64,000 bases of DNA, taken from the NCBI RefSeq assembly GCF_037039395.1, contig NZ_CP146242.1, forward strand, positions 3,825,017 to 3,889,016, given 5' to 3'. How positions within the stretch are numbered: the stretch's first letter is position 1; each line of letters starts with the position of its first letter. This DNA comes from Agrobacterium vitis (GTDB lineage Bacteria > Pseudomonadota > Alphaproteobacteria > Rhizobiales > Rhizobiaceae). The notes beneath the pieces are model-generated. The model made no database searches and had not been told where the DNA came from. It saw nothing but the letters and a program-made list of their open reading frames with translations. Position numbers and translations under genes: made by a program. This document shows, piece by piece, positions 8,173 through 17,514 of this stretch.

Positions 8173-10119
8173 TCAGCTTTGCACACCGCGCGCGGTCGAC
8201 GTCACATCGAAGGCCTTGCGGGTCGCTTCATCGCGGCCATAGACGTCGTCGTAATAGCGGACGACCCCATCCTTATCCGGCCAGGCGGTGAAATAGGCGA
8301 CATAAACAGGGAACTTCTGCGGCACCTGCACGGCGCGGTTCTGGCCGGAGGCAATCTGTGCATCGATGTCTTCGACTGTCGTACCCATCACGGCTGCGGC
8401 CATGACGCGCGGCTCGGCCAGACGCACACAGCCGTGGCTGAGCGCACGCATATCGCGTTTGAAGAAGCTCTTCGCCGGTGTGTCATGCATGTAGATGGCA
8501 TGGGCATTCGGGAAAAGGATCTTCAGGTCGCCCAACGCATTGTCGCTGCTTGGCGGCTGGCGCACATCGACATCGCTGGTCGTGTACCAATCGACCTGCG
8601 AAGAGGCCACCTTGCGGCCCTTGTAGCTGACTTCATAGCCGAGACGGTCGAGATAGCTCGGGTCCTGGCGCAGCTTGGGCAGCATTTCATTGACGATGAT
8701 CGACCGCGGAACGCCCCAATAAGGGTTGAATTCCACCGTTTGAATCATGTTCTGGAAGAAGAAGGTCTGGTGCTGGGGCGCTCCGACCACGACCTTCATG
8801 GCAATCTGCTGCTGGCGGTCGTTGAAATAATAGGCCTCGAAAGCCGGCTGGTTGATGAACACATAGCGCGGCCCCAGATCGGCAGGCAACCAGCGCAATT
8901 GCTCCATGGCAACCACGAGCTTTTCGATCTTCTCGGCATTGGAATGACCAACCATGGTGCGAACCGTTGCCTGGCCAATGACGCCGTCCGGCTTCAGGCC
9001 GCGTTCCTTCTGGTAGCTCTCGACCAGAGCCACCAGTTCCGGTGTGTAGTCCGGCGTGCCGGTGTAGTCGGTCAGCGTCAACGCATGCTCAGTCTTCAGC
9101 GCGTCGCTGCCATAGGTCTTGATGCCTTCGACGATATTGGCAAGCTCGGGATTGCTGCCGCCGGGCTTCAAGACGCCGGTCAGATTGATCTTGACGGGCT
9201 TGCTCTGCTGCTGATTGGCCTCTGCCACCAATTTGGCAAGCTCAGCCTTCAGCGCCTGGAATTGCGGATTGGCGGGATCGCGGCCATGCAGATAGGCAGC
9301 GATATCCGGGCTCGAATGCACCAGATCCAAGACCGGATCGAGATTGACAGTCTTGCGCTTGAAATCGTGATAGCCAGAAATGCGGTTCGGATCGAGCCTG
9401 CCGCGCACCGTGTCCTGAACATAGGTCAGGATCTTGGCCGACAGGTTGAGTTCGAAGGCCATCAGCGCCTGGCGGCGGGCGTCTTCGGGCATGGTGTCGA
9501 GACCATCAGGCACTTTCACCGCATAATCGGCTGGCTCAAGCCCGGCCGTATCAGCCGTTGCCAGGGCGGCAACCGCCGACTTTGCCTTGTCGGTGATGGC
9601 GGTATCGCTGGCCCAGATCAGCGCGCCCTTGTTGTTATAATAGTTTTCCACAGCCTGCGCCACGTCGGGCGTGGCTTCAACCTTGACCTGCGACATGGCG
9701 AGATGGGCGACGGCCAGGGCATGGTCTTCACCAAAAACCGGAATCGGCATGTCCGGTGCCTTGATGGAGATCGCACGCTTGCTCTCGGCCTTATAGGCAT
9801 AATAGCGAGGTGCGGCGACCTTCTGGATCGGCTCTGGATCGCGCAATTGGGCCTGGGGAATGATTTCCGCCGGCGCTGGCTGGCGACGCTCCTCCGACCT
9901 GCCGCGCAGCAGATCCATCAGGGTCGTGGCGCTCGCCGTCTGCGGCAGGGCGGCCACAACCGTGGACGTGGTCAGGAGGACTGCAATCAGCGCCCGGTTC
10001 AGTGAAGGTTTCTGCAACTGCTTTCCCCATTCAGAAAGGTCAAGGTCGGGATTCGAAGTCGGTCCCCGAATATTAGCCGGTTCCCTAGCCGATTGCATCG
10101 GCTTTGGAAAGTTAACCAT
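8173..10119 (-). CDS. L,D-transpeptidase, YcbB/LdtD-like, with peptidoglycan-binding domain
   Basis: It likely makes 3-3 cross-links in peptidoglycan or anchors proteins to it in the periplasm. The product of about 648 residues has an N-terminal membrane anchor (LNRALIAVLLTTSTVVAALP near residue 40), a long scaffold region, a peptidoglycan-binding motif (YQKERGLKPDGVIGQATVRTM), and a C-terminal YkuD domain with the catalytic signature SHGCVRLAEP, including the nucleophilic Cys. Large size and domain order match the YcbB/LdtD class. The start at 10119 is the first in frame; ribosome-site support is weak and the start could lie further in, before the anchor. It stands alone, convergent with gph. 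Confidence 0.88.
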   Translation of the reverse strand: MVNFPKPMQSAREPANIRGPTSNPDLDLSEWGKQLQKPSLNRALIAVLLTTSTVVAALPQTASATTLMDLLRGRSEERRQPAPAEIIPQAQLRDPEPIQKVAAPRYYAYKAESKRAISIKAPDMPIPVFGEDHALAVAHLAMSQVKVEATPDVAQAVENYYNNKGALIWASDTAITDKAKSAVAALATADTAGLEPADYAVKVPDGLDTMPEDARRQALMAFELNLSAKILTYVQDTVRGRLDPNRISGYHDFKRKTVNLDPVLDLVHSSPDIAAYLHGRDPANPQFQALKAELAKLVAEANQQQSKPVKINLTGVLKPGGSNPELANIVEGIKTYGSDALKTEHALTLTDYTGTPDYTPELVALVESYQKERGLKPDGVIGQATVRTMVGHSNAEKIEKLVVAMEQLRWLPADLGPRYVFINQPAFEAYYFNDRQQQIAMKVVVGAPQHQTFFFQNMIQTVEFNPYWGVPRSIIVNEMLPKLRQDPSYLDRLGYEVSYKGRKVASSQVDWYTTSDVDVRQPPSSDNALGDLKILFPNAHAIYMHDTPAKSFFKRDMRALSHGCVRLAEPRVMAAAVMGTTVEDIDAQIASGQNRAVQVPQKFPVYVAYFTAWPDKDGVVRYYDDVYGRDEATRKAFDVTSTARGVQS

Positions 10120-10428
10120 GCTAAAATGCTTGAAAAACAGAGGGTCAACTTTAAGTGACCGATCAGCGCGCAGCCATGGTTAACACGACGTCAAGGTTAA
10201 GCCGGGAATTGGTTAAAATTCAGTAACCGCAGATCCTTTCTTCCACCAAACTTTGATGACATTACCGCGACTGTACAACCGACCTGGCCTGTAACCGGGA
10301 TGCTTTGACGCGGGCGCGAAAACATGTATCAAAGCGTCATGTTTTACGGCGACCGTCGTCGAGCCGGTCAACGGAGCCCCGGTCAACGGAGCAATTGCGT
10401 ATTCAGACCCATCAGTTGGAGACACATC
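10120..10428. other. divergent intergenic region of the transpeptidase gene and fumC
   Basis: These 309 bases hold the promoters of two divergent genes. Several GTTAA or TTAA words occur (near 10109, 10150, 10178, 10195 and 10213), but none pair at the seven-base spacing of a CtrA site. A direct repeat of GGTCAACGGAGC occurs at 10368-10392. No gene or clear hairpin is seen. Confidence 0.5.
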
Positions 10429-11820
10429 ATGACTGCAACCCGTACCGAAACTGATACATTTGGCCCTATCGAGGTTGCCAGCGATCGATATTGGGGCGCG
10501 CAGGCGCAGCGCTCCCTGGGCAATTTCAAGATCGGCTGGGAAAAGCAGCCCCTGCCGGTGGTGCGGGCCCTGGGTATCGTCAAGCAGGCGGCGGCCCGCG
10601 CCAATATGGCGCTCGGCGGGCTGGACTCGACCCTCGGTGAAGCAATCATCAAGGCGGCGCAGGAGGTGATCGACGGCAAGCTCAACGATCATTTCCCGCT
10701 GGTAGTTTGGCAGACCGGCTCCGGCACGCAATCGAACATGAATGCCAATGAAGTGATTTCCAACAGGGCGATTGAAATGCTGGGCGGAGTGATGGGTTCG
10801 AAAAAGCCCGTTCACCCCAACGACCATGTCAATATGAGCCAGTCGTCCAACGACACCTATCCGACCGCCATGCACATCGCCTCGGCCGAATATGTCGTGC
10901 ATCATCTGATTCCCGGCTTGAAGCATCTGCATGCGGCACTGGATGCCAAGGCCAAGGCTTTTGACCACATCATCAAGATCGGCCGCACCCATACCCAGGA
11001 CGCGACGCCACTGACACTCGGCCAGGAATTTTCCGGCTATGCCGCACAGGTCGCCTCCTCCATCAAGCGGATCGAGCTGACGCTTCCAGGCCTTTATGAG
11101 CTGGCGCAGGGCGGCACCGCCGTCGGCACCGGGCTGAACGCCCCCATCGGCTTTGCCGAAAAGGTCGCCGAAGAAATTGCCGCGATCACCGGCCTGCCCT
11201 TCGTTACCGCGCCCAACAAATTCGAAGCGCTGGCCGCCCATGACGCCATGGTGTTTGCGCATGGAGCGATCAGTGCGGCGGCGGCGGCCTGCTTCAAGAT
11301 CGCCAACGACATCCGCTTCCTCGGCTCCGGCCCGCGCGCGGGTCTTGGCGAACTGGCCCTGCCGGAAAACGAGCCTGGCTCCTCGATCATGCCCGGCAAG
11401 GTCAATCCAACCCAGTCGGAAGCCATGACCCAGGTCTGCGCCCATATCTTCGGCAACAATGCCGCCCTGACTTTTGCGGGCAGCCAGGGCCATTTCGAGC
11501 TGAATGTCTATAATCCGATGATGGCCTATAATTTCCTGCAATCGGTGCAACTGCTTGGCGACGCCGCCGTCTCCTTCACCGACAATTGCGTCGTCGGCAT
11601 CGAGGCCCGCGAAGACAATATCAGGAAGGGCGTCGAAAACTCGCTGATGCTGGTGACGGCGCTGAACAGCAAGCTCGGCTACGACGCCTGCGCCAAGATC
11701 GCCAAAACTGCTCACAAGAACGGCACGACATTGCGTGAGGAAGCCGTGGGCGGCGGCTATCTGACCAATGAGGAGTTCGATCAGTATGTCCGGCCGGAAC
11801 TGATGATCGGGCCGAAGTAA
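10429..11820 (+). CDS. fumC: fumarate hydratase, class II
   Basis: It hydrates fumarate to malate in the TCA cycle; the class II enzyme is a metal-free homotetramer tolerant of oxygen. The 463-residue product has the superfamily signature [30 protein letters not shown] for substrate contacts, [21 protein letters not shown], and [17 protein letters not shown] with the catalytic His. ATG 10429 follows TTGGAGACACATC; in-frame codons upstream are not needed for the family length. It is followed by a hairpin and then an AT-rich gene of different character. A second, unrelated fumarase lies 0.9 kb downstream. Confidence 0.96.
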   Translation: MTATRTETDTFGPIEVASDRYWGAQAQRSLGNFKIGWEKQPLPVVRALGIVKQAAARANMALGGLDSTLGEAIIKAAQEVIDGKLNDHFPLVVWQTGSGTQSNMNANEVISNRAIEMLGGVMGSKKPVHPNDHVNMSQSSNDTYPTAMHIASAEYVVHHLIPGLKHLHAALDAKAKAFDHIIKIGRTHTQDATPLTLGQEFSGYAAQVASSIKRIELTLPGLYELAQGGTAVGTGLNAPIGFAEKVAEEIAAITGLPFVTAPNKFEALAAHDAMVFAHGAISAAAAACFKIANDIRFLGSGPRAGLGELALPENEPGSSIMPGKVNPTQSEAMTQVCAHIFGNNAALTFAGSQGHFELNVYNPMMAYNFLQSVQLLGDAAVSFTDNCVVGIEAREDNIRKGVENSLMLVTALNSKLGYDACAKIAKTAHKNGTTLREEAVGGGYLTNEEFDQYVRPELMIGPK

Positions 11821-11844
11821 AAACTCTACTTGATTCGATTAGAT

Positions 11845-11876
11845 GAGCCTCGCTATAAATTTGTAAAGCGGGGCTC
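11845..11876 (+). terminator. hairpin after fumC
   Basis: GAGCC and CGCT (11845-11854) pair with AGCG and GGCTC (11867-11876) with one internal mismatch. No T-run follows, so terminator strength is uncertain. The next start codon begins only three bases later. Confidence 0.45.
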
Positions 11877-11878
11877 AA

Positions 11879-12619
11879 ATGTTTTTAGTATCTGACATAA
11901 CAGCGAAAAGTGCTGTACGGATTGGAAGTATTTTTGTGCCGCCTTGCGCGGTCGAAAATAGGCTGCAATCAACTTGCAAACAAATTTTAGTACACACCAA
12001 CCATCCTGAATATCCATACCAACTACTCGGAAGCATGACCTGTATAAAAATATATGACCGGTATTTTGGAGTCTGTACGGGTCATCAGATAAGTGAATCT
12101 CAATTCGAAAACACATCTATATTTATTTTTACAAAAAACCTCACCGTAACAGCAAGTAGGATATACACATTTGATTGCGATGAATCTGACTTATCAATTC
12201 GAATATTTGAATTTTCTGAAGCTGTTCTTGAAATGAAATCGATTTCAAACCAGTTCTTTGAAGTATCACCTGTATCAATTTGGCCGAATCAGGCGAGAGA
12301 CCATTTTGCTATTTTTGGCTTTCCAAGCAAATTTCAAAAAGTGGATAGCACTTATGAAACAAAAACGGTGGTTGTTTCTGCAAAATACAACAGAAAAAGT
12401 AACTCTCCGTACACCCATGTGCTTGAGATAAAAGAAAATTTTGAATTAACTTCAGATGGCATGAGCGGAGGAACGGTCTATTATATGGCGGGCTATCCCG
12501 GGGATTACTTCATCGGGTGGGCCGGCATCGTTGTAAGGGGTGGAAATCCATCAAAATATTTATATTTTATAGAATCTGGTTTTATCTTGGAGAAAATTAC
12601 GGAAGCTATATCGCAATAA
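11879..12619 (+). CDS. trypsin-like serine protease-fold protein (probably acquired)
   Basis: The 246-residue product has a readable chymotrypsin-fold triad: His69 in GVCTGHQI, Asp104 in ESDLSIRIF (the D-L-A-V-like motif) and Ser196 in SDGMSGGTV, with FAIFGFPS before it, as in S1-like bacterial proteins. There is no signal peptide, so a cytoplasmic enzyme is likely. The DNA is strikingly AT-rich with codons such as ATA, AAA and TTT, unlike the GC-rich fumarase genes on both sides, which suggests horizontal transfer. Lone cytoplasmic trypsin-like proteins of this sort are often found as accessory or defence-associated genes, but no partner is present here. The substrate is unknown and the exact start is unsure. 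Confidence 0.7.
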   Translation: MFLVSDITAKSAVRIGSIFVPPCAVENRLQSTCKQILVHTNHPEYPYQLLGSMTCIKIYDRYFGVCTGHQISESQFENTSIFIFTKNLTVTASRIYTFDCDESDLSIRIFEFSEAVLEMKSISNQFFEVSPVSIWPNQARDHFAIFGFPSKFQKVDSTYETKTVVVSAKYNRKSNSPYTHVLEIKENFELTSDGMSGGTVYYMAGYPGDYFIGWAGIVVRGGNPSKYLYFIESGFILEKITEAISQ

Positions 12620-12733
12620 GCTGCTAAACATCTGAATATTCGATTCACAAATCTACTTTAGAATCATTTGCAAACTGCGCTTCGCCGAACTAGACCAAAT
12701 GCCGAAAATCCGTTTGGCAAAAAGGCTCCTTCG

Positions 12734-14338
12734 ATGGCTGACGATCTCTTTCCCCTTGGCGAAGACACGACTCCCTACCGCAAACTGACCGCCGATTACG
12801 TCTCGGTGGAAACATTCAAGGGCCAGGACATTCTGGTGGTGGAGCCGGAGGGCCTCAGGCTTTTGGCCGAAACCGCGCTGTCCGACATCAACCACCTGCT
12901 GCGCCCCGGCCACCTGAAGCAGCTTGCCTCGATTCTCCAGGACCCGGAAGCCACCGACAATGACCGTTTCGTGGCCTATGACCTCCTGAAGAATGCCAAT
13001 ATCGCCGCCGGTGGTGTGTTGCCGATGTGCCAGGATACCGGCACCGCCATCGTCATGGGCAAAAAGGGCCGCCGCGTCTGGACGGACGGCGGCGATTATG
13101 AAGCCTTGGCCCGCGGCGTGCGCGACGCCTATGAAAAGCGTAACCTGCGCTACTCGCAGTTGGCACCGTTGAAGATGTTCGAGGAAAAGAACACCAAGAC
13201 CAATCTGCCCGCCCAGATCGACCTCTATGAAGAGGGCGAGGATGCCTATAAATTCCTGTTCATGGCCAAGGGCGGCGGTTCGGCCAACAAGACCTTCCTT
13301 TACCAGGGCACGCCTTCGCTGCTCACCCATGACCGGATGATTGATTTCCTGAAGGACAAGATCCTGTCGCTCGGCACGGCAGCCTGTCCTCCCTATCATC
13401 TGGCGATCGTCATCGGCGGGCTTTCGGCGGAAATGAACCTGAAAACGGTCAAGCTCGCTTCGGCCCGCTATCTCGATGGACTGCCCACCGAAGGTTCCGA
13501 AAGCGGCCATGCCTTCCGCGACATCGAGATGGAGCAGGAAATCCACAAGCTGACGCAGTCGCTTGGCGTCGGCGCCCAGTTTGGCGGCAAATATTTCTGT
13601 CATGACGTGCGGGTCATCCGCCTGCCGCGTCATGGTGCCTCGCTGCCGATTGGCCTTGGTGTCTCCTGTTCCGCCGACCGTCAGGCGATGGGCAAGATTA
13701 CCCGCGACGGGATCTTTATCGAGCAGTTGGAAACCGATCCGTCGAAATACATGCCTGACATCGACGAGGCCGCCCTCTCCTCCTCCACAGTCAGCATCGA
13801 CCTTAACCAGCCGATGAGCGCCATCCTGGCCGAGCTGACCAAGCATCCCGTCAAGACCCGGCTGTCCTTGACCGGCACGATCATCGTCGCCCGCGATCTG
13901 GCGCATTCCAAGATCCGCGAACGGCTGGAAAATGGCGAAGGCATGCCGGACTACATGAAGAACCACCCGGTCTATTATGCCGGCCCGGCCAAAACGCCGG
14001 AAGGCTTTGCCTCCGGTTCCTTCGGGCCGACCACGGCTGGCCGCATGGATAGCTATGTCGACCAGTTCCAGTCGTTTGGCGGCTCGATGGTGATGTTGGC
14101 CAAGGGCAATCGCTCCCGCGCCGTGCGTGAAGCCTGCAAAACCCATGGTGGCTTCTATCTCGGCTCCATTGGCGGGCCTGCGGCCCGGCTTGCCCAGGAC
14201 TGCATTCGCCATGTCGAAGTGCTGGAATATCCGGAATTGGGCATGGAAGCCGTCTGGAAGATCGAGGTTGAAAACTTCCCGGCCTTCATCGTGACCGACG
14301 ACAAGGGCAATGACTTCTTCCAGGAATTCAATCTCTGA
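12734..14338 (+). CDS. fumarate hydratase, class I (iron-sulfur)
   Basis: It catalyses the same fumarate-malate reaction as FumC but with an oxygen-sensitive [4Fe-4S] cluster. The 534-residue product has the N-terminal alpha-type domain with [13 protein letters not shown] (Cys99), [15 protein letters not shown], and GVSCSADRQ, which supply the three cluster cysteines, and the C-terminal beta-type domain with [14 protein letters not shown] and [20 protein letters not shown] 12734 begins [12 protein letters not shown]; the frame opens earlier but without family support. The enzyme belongs to the fused FumA/FumB type. It is probably independent of the AT-rich gene upstream, and is followed by a hairpin. 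Confidence 0.93.
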   Translation: MADDLFPLGEDTTPYRKLTADYVSVETFKGQDILVVEPEGLRLLAETALSDINHLLRPGHLKQLASILQDPEATDNDRFVAYDLLKNANIAAGGVLPMCQDTGTAIVMGKKGRRVWTDGGDYEALARGVRDAYEKRNLRYSQLAPLKMFEEKNTKTNLPAQIDLYEEGEDAYKFLFMAKGGGSANKTFLYQGTPSLLTHDRMIDFLKDKILSLGTAACPPYHLAIVIGGLSAEMNLKTVKLASARYLDGLPTEGSESGHAFRDIEMEQEIHKLTQSLGVGAQFGGKYFCHDVRVIRLPRHGASLPIGLGVSCSADRQAMGKITRDGIFIEQLETDPSKYMPDIDEAALSSSTVSIDLNQPMSAILAELTKHPVKTRLSLTGTIIVARDLAHSKIRERLENGEGMPDYMKNHPVYYAGPAKTPEGFASGSFGPTTAGRMDSYVDQFQSFGGSMVMLAKGNRSRAVREACKTHGGFYLGSIGGPAARLAQDCIRHVEVLEYPELGMEAVWKIEVENFPAFIVTDDKGNDFFQEFNL

Positions 14339-14348
14339 GCATTAGCCC

Positions 14349-14380
14349 AGGCGCGAAGGCAATTATTTGGCTTCGCGCCT
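14349..14380 (+). terminator. hairpin downstream of class I fumarase
   Basis: AGGCGCGAAG (14349-14358) pairs perfectly with CTTCGCGCCT (14371-14380) around a 12-base AT-rich loop. A short ACTTCAATATTTT stretch follows. It probably ends the fumarase transcript. Confidence 0.6.
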
Positions 14381-14519
14381 GTACTTCAATATTTTACTCT
14401 GATTTTTCTATAATAAACGACAATCTTAAATTTCCCGGCATTCTTTACTTATCGCTTTAAATATTTACTCACCATTCAGCCCTAATCCTGAGCGAGGATT
14501 ATCGGATGGGGCTGGCAGA

Positions 14520-15587
14520 ATGAACACCGCAACATTGGCGCGATCGCAGGGGCTCGATATCGCAACGCAAATTTCCTTTGCGATGCGCTCGATGGGCATT
14601 TCGCCGCTGCCAAGAAATTACGAGCTGTTCTACGAGGCCTATATCGGCTCCAACCCGGTCCTGACCCGCAGGGTGACCGCGCTTGGAAGCCGGGCCACCC
14701 AGGATGACCTCGACCGGATTGCCGAGGAGTTTTTCGGCCACAATTCCAACCGCATTATCGAAAATGCCCATTCAAGGCTGGTTTCGGAACTGGACAATCT
14801 GCTGCGCCTGATGAAGCAGGAACAAAGCTCGCTGGAGACCTATAACAAGCTGCTGGATGAGACCTGCTCACGCATCAATGCCAAGAGCAGCGGCAGTGTC
14901 GATCTGCTGCGCAATGCAATCGCCCTTTTGACGCGAGCAACAGACGATACGCTGGCCCATGGCGAAAAGACCGCCGAAAGCTTTACTCAGAAATCCGTTG
15001 AAATGGATGCCGTGCGGCGTGAACTGGACGAATACAAGCGGATCGCCAATACCGATTCTCTGACCCGGCTTGCCAATCGCCGCGCCTTCGATGAGCGGAT
15101 GGCCGGACTGTTCAACTATCCCTCGACACTGACGACAACGTCGCTCATGCTGATCGATATCGACCATTTCAAGAAGATCAACGACACCTTCGGCCATCCG
15201 GTCGGCGACAAGATCCTGGCGACCGTTGCCGGTGTCATCCGCGCCAATGCACCGCGTGATGCCTTCGTGGCACGGGCGGGTGGCGAGGAGTTCGCCATCA
15301 TCGTCGAGGGCATGCCGGATACCGAAGTGTTCGGCCTGTGCGAACGCATCCGCACCAATCTGGAAAACACCCTGTTTCGCAATTCCCGCACCGGTGTCAA
15401 TTACGGTCCGGTCACGGTCTCCATCGGCTTTGCCCTGGCCGCCAATTGCCAGGACCCCGGCGAACTTTACAGCCGCAGCGATATCGCCCTTTACTGCGCA
15501 AAGAATGCCGGTCGCAATTGCAGCAGGCCGTTTGAGCCGGGCATGCGCAAGGATTTTGCCAAGGGCTGGCTGATCTACAAGGGGTGA
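14520..15587 (+). CDS. GGDEF-domain diguanylate cyclase
   Basis: It probably makes cyclic di-GMP. The 355-residue protein has an N-terminal helical region (residues 1-165), a coiled segment up to about 178, and a GGDEF domain starting at NTDSLTRLANRRAFDERM. The signature is AGGEEF, a form usually active. No R-x-x-D inhibitory site precedes it (the residues there are FVAR), so product inhibition through the usual I-site is unlikely. No membrane segment or known sensor domain was recognised; the protein seems cytoplasmic. It stands alone after the class I fumarase gene, convergent with a DUF971 gene only 18 bases beyond its stop. Confidence 0.88.
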   Translation: MNTATLARSQGLDIATQISFAMRSMGISPLPRNYELFYEAYIGSNPVLTRRVTALGSRATQDDLDRIAEEFFGHNSNRIIENAHSRLVSELDNLLRLMKQEQSSLETYNKLLDETCSRINAKSSGSVDLLRNAIALLTRATDDTLAHGEKTAESFTQKSVEMDAVRRELDEYKRIANTDSLTRLANRRAFDERMAGLFNYPSTLTTTSLMLIDIDHFKKINDTFGHPVGDKILATVAGVIRANAPRDAFVARAGGEEFAIIVEGMPDTEVFGLCERIRTNLENTLFRNSRTGVNYGPVTVSIGFALAANCQDPGELYSRSDIALYCAKNAGRNCSRPFEPGMRKDFAKGWLIYKG

Positions 15588-15605
15588 GACCTGATATAAA
15601 AGCAC

Positions 15606-15971
15606 CTACACCGTATCGCGCGACAGGCCCTTTGCCTCCAGATCACGCAGATAATCCGCAAACTTCGTCTCACCAGTTTGCCCAAGCTCGCGCAGATAGG
15701 CCCAGGTGAAGATGCCGGTATCATGGCCGTCGTCAAAGCCGATCCGCACCGCATAATTTCCGGTTGGAATAAGTTTGGCAATCGCCACATTGCGCTTGCC
15801 GGGCACGGTAATTTTCTGGCCCGGACCATGGCCCTGTACCTCCGCGGACGGTGAAAGCACCCGGAGCATTTCCGCCGCCACACTGACGCTTTCCCCATTA
15901 TCGAAAACCAGCGTCAAAAGCCGCCGATCCGGTGACACCCTGATTTCCTTCGGCCAAACTTCGCTCACCAC
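15606..15971 (-). CDS. DUF971 (GBBH-like N-terminal) domain protein
   Basis: The 121-residue protein is a single DUF971 domain: WPKEIRVSPDRRLLTLVFDNG at the start, LRVLSPSAEVQGHGPGQ in the middle, and VRIGFDDGHDTGIFTWAYLREL near the end, which is the family hallmark. The fold is shared with the N-terminus of gamma-butyrobetaine hydroxylase and occurs in proteins linked to Fe-S or molybdenum-cofactor handling; moaA lies next door, divergently. The start is GTG at 15971 behind GGGAGAAT. Its exact role is not established. Confidence 0.82.
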   Translation of the reverse strand: MVSEVWPKEIRVSPDRRLLTLVFDNGESVSVAAEMLRVLSPSAEVQGHGPGQKITVPGKRNVAIAKLIPTGNYAVRIGFDDGHDTGIFTWAYLRELGQTGETKFADYLRDLEAKGLSRDTV

Positions 15972-16017
15972 ATTCTCCCTGTCATATTTTAAAGTACCGC
16001 ACGCAACACAATCCGAG

Positions 16018-16210
16018 GAAACCGCTTCGCACTTTTCGGTCTGATCATTTTTCCATTCGCATCAGATGAACTTCCTTGCCGCTATTGCGGACGCAAAACC
16101 GCTTCGCACTTTTACTGCAATAGCTCGAAACCGCTTCGCACTTTTCGGTCTGATCGTTTTTCCATTCGCATCAGATGATCCGAAAACCGCTTCGCACTTT
16201 TCGGTCTGAT
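16018..16210. repeat. tandem short direct repeats before moaA
   Basis: A 52-base unit starting GAAACCGCTTCGCACTTTTC and ending CATCAGATGA occurs at 16018-16069 and again at 16127-16178 with a single difference (CATTTTT versus CGTTTTT). Partial copies of its first part are at 16095-16112 and 16182-16210. The shared core is AACCGCTTCGCACTTTT. From memory this core is scattered between genes in Rhizobiaceae. The repeats fill the 339-base gap between the divergent DUF971 gene and moaA. Spacing and flanks do not fit a CRISPR array. Confidence 0.85.
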
Positions 16211-16310
16211 GCTGTATCACCCGATTCAGTCCGATCCAACTTATTCCAGTCGTCCAGCCTGTTGCCTTGCTTGACGGATCGCAATGCGCGCACCAGATTA
16301 GTGAGCAATC

Positions 16311-17414
16311 ATGGAGGTTCGCTTGGATTATGCCCCCCGCCTGCACCAGCCGGCGCCAAACTTGCAGGAAAATCAGACCTTGCAGGCCCATGCCGGTCTA
16401 CAGCCAGCGCAGATGCCAGACAAAATGATAGACCCTTTCGGTCGGGCCGTGACCTATCTTCGGGTGTCGGTGACGGACCGGTGCGATTTCCGCTGCACCT
16501 ATTGCATGGCGGAAAACATGACCTTTTTGCCGAAAAAGGACTTGCTGACACTGGAGGAACTGGACCGGCTCTGTAGTGCCTTCATCGCCAAGGGCGTGCG
16601 CAAGCTACGCCTGACCGGTGGTGAGCCGCTGGTGCGCAAGAACATCATGTTCCTGGTCCGCAGTCTGTCACGTCACTTGCAAAGCGGCGCGCTTGAGGAA
16701 CTGACGCTGACCACCAATGGTTCGCAGCTCGCCCGCCACGCAGCCGAACTGGCCGACGCGGGGGTGCGCCGCATCAATGTCTCGCTGGATACGCTGGACG
16801 CGCAGAAATTCCGCACCATCACCCGCTGGGGTGATCTCTCTCAGGTCATGAAAGGTATCGATGCTGCCCAGGCGGCGGGTATCCACATCAAGATCAATGC
16901 AGTTGCCCTGAAAGGTTTCAACGAGGATGAACTTCCCGATCTGATGCGCTTTGCCCATGGCCGGGGCATGGATCTGACGCTGATTGAAACCATGCCGATG
17001 GGCGAAATCGACGAGGACCGCACCGACCGCTATTTGCCCCTTTCCGAGGTTCGGCAAGGATTGGCAGAGCATTTCACCCTCCAGGATCTCGACTATCAGA
17101 CTGGCGGCCCAGCCCGTTATCTGCATGTCAAGGAAACCGGCGGCAGACTGGGTCTGATCACCCCCCTCACCCATAATTTCTGCGAGAGCTGCAACCGCGT
17201 TCGCCTTACCTGTACCGGCACGCTCTATATGTGTCTCGGCCAGAACGATGCAGCCGATCTTCGGGCCGCCTTGCGGGCCAGCGAGGATGACGCGCTGCTG
17301 GCTGCGGCCATTGATGAGGCAATCCTGCGCAAGCCCAAGGGCCATGATTTCATCATTGATCGCACCACCCGTCGCCCCGCCGTATCGCGCCATATGAGCG
17401 TCACCGGCGGTTAA
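16311..17414 (+). CDS. moaA: GTP 3',8-cyclase, molybdenum cofactor biosynthesis
   Basis: This radical SAM enzyme starts molybdopterin synthesis by converting GTP to 3',8-cyclo-7,8-dihydro-GTP, acting with MoaC. The product has the SAM-cluster motif CDFRCTYC and a second C-terminal [4Fe-4S] site in [29 protein letters not shown] lies in between, and the protein ends in the Gly-Gly tail needed for activity. The core begins at [20 protein letters not shown], so roughly 35 N-terminal residues are variable. ATG 16311 is used; TTG at 16323 has a better ribosome site (GGAGG five bases before it). mobA and mobB, later steps of the pathway, follow after one transporter gene. Confidence 0.94.
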   Translation: MEVRLDYAPRLHQPAPNLQENQTLQAHAGLQPAQMPDKMIDPFGRAVTYLRVSVTDRCDFRCTYCMAENMTFLPKKDLLTLEELDRLCSAFIAKGVRKLRLTGGEPLVRKNIMFLVRSLSRHLQSGALEELTLTTNGSQLARHAAELADAGVRRINVSLDTLDAQKFRTITRWGDLSQVMKGIDAAQAAGIHIKINAVALKGFNEDELPDLMRFAHGRGMDLTLIETMPMGEIDEDRTDRYLPLSEVRQGLAEHFTLQDLDYQTGGPARYLHVKETGGRLGLITPLTHNFCESCNRVRLTCTGTLYMCLGQNDAADLRAALRASEDDALLAAAIDEAILRKPKGHDFIIDRTTRRPAVSRHMSVTGG

Positions 17415-17514
17415 CAGGTATTTTCAAACCTTTGCATCTACTGGTTTTCTGGATAGAACACCGCATCAGCCCGGGCGATCTGTCCAGGCGGACTGTTTGG
17501 AAAGCTTTTATTCG

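Noticed and set aside
8170..10005. 611-residue open frame on the plus strand
   Set aside because: Antisense shadow of the L,D-transpeptidase gene.
10213..11715. 500-residue open frame on the minus strand
   Set aside because: Shadow of fumC in a GC-rich genome; no domain pattern.
12653..14212. 519-residue open frame on the minus strand
   Set aside because: It is antisense to the class I fumarase gene, which has clear motifs; the minus-strand product has no family features.
16018..16210. Possible CRISPR array
   Set aside because: Repeat copies are few, of unequal length, with irregular gaps, and no cas gene is near.
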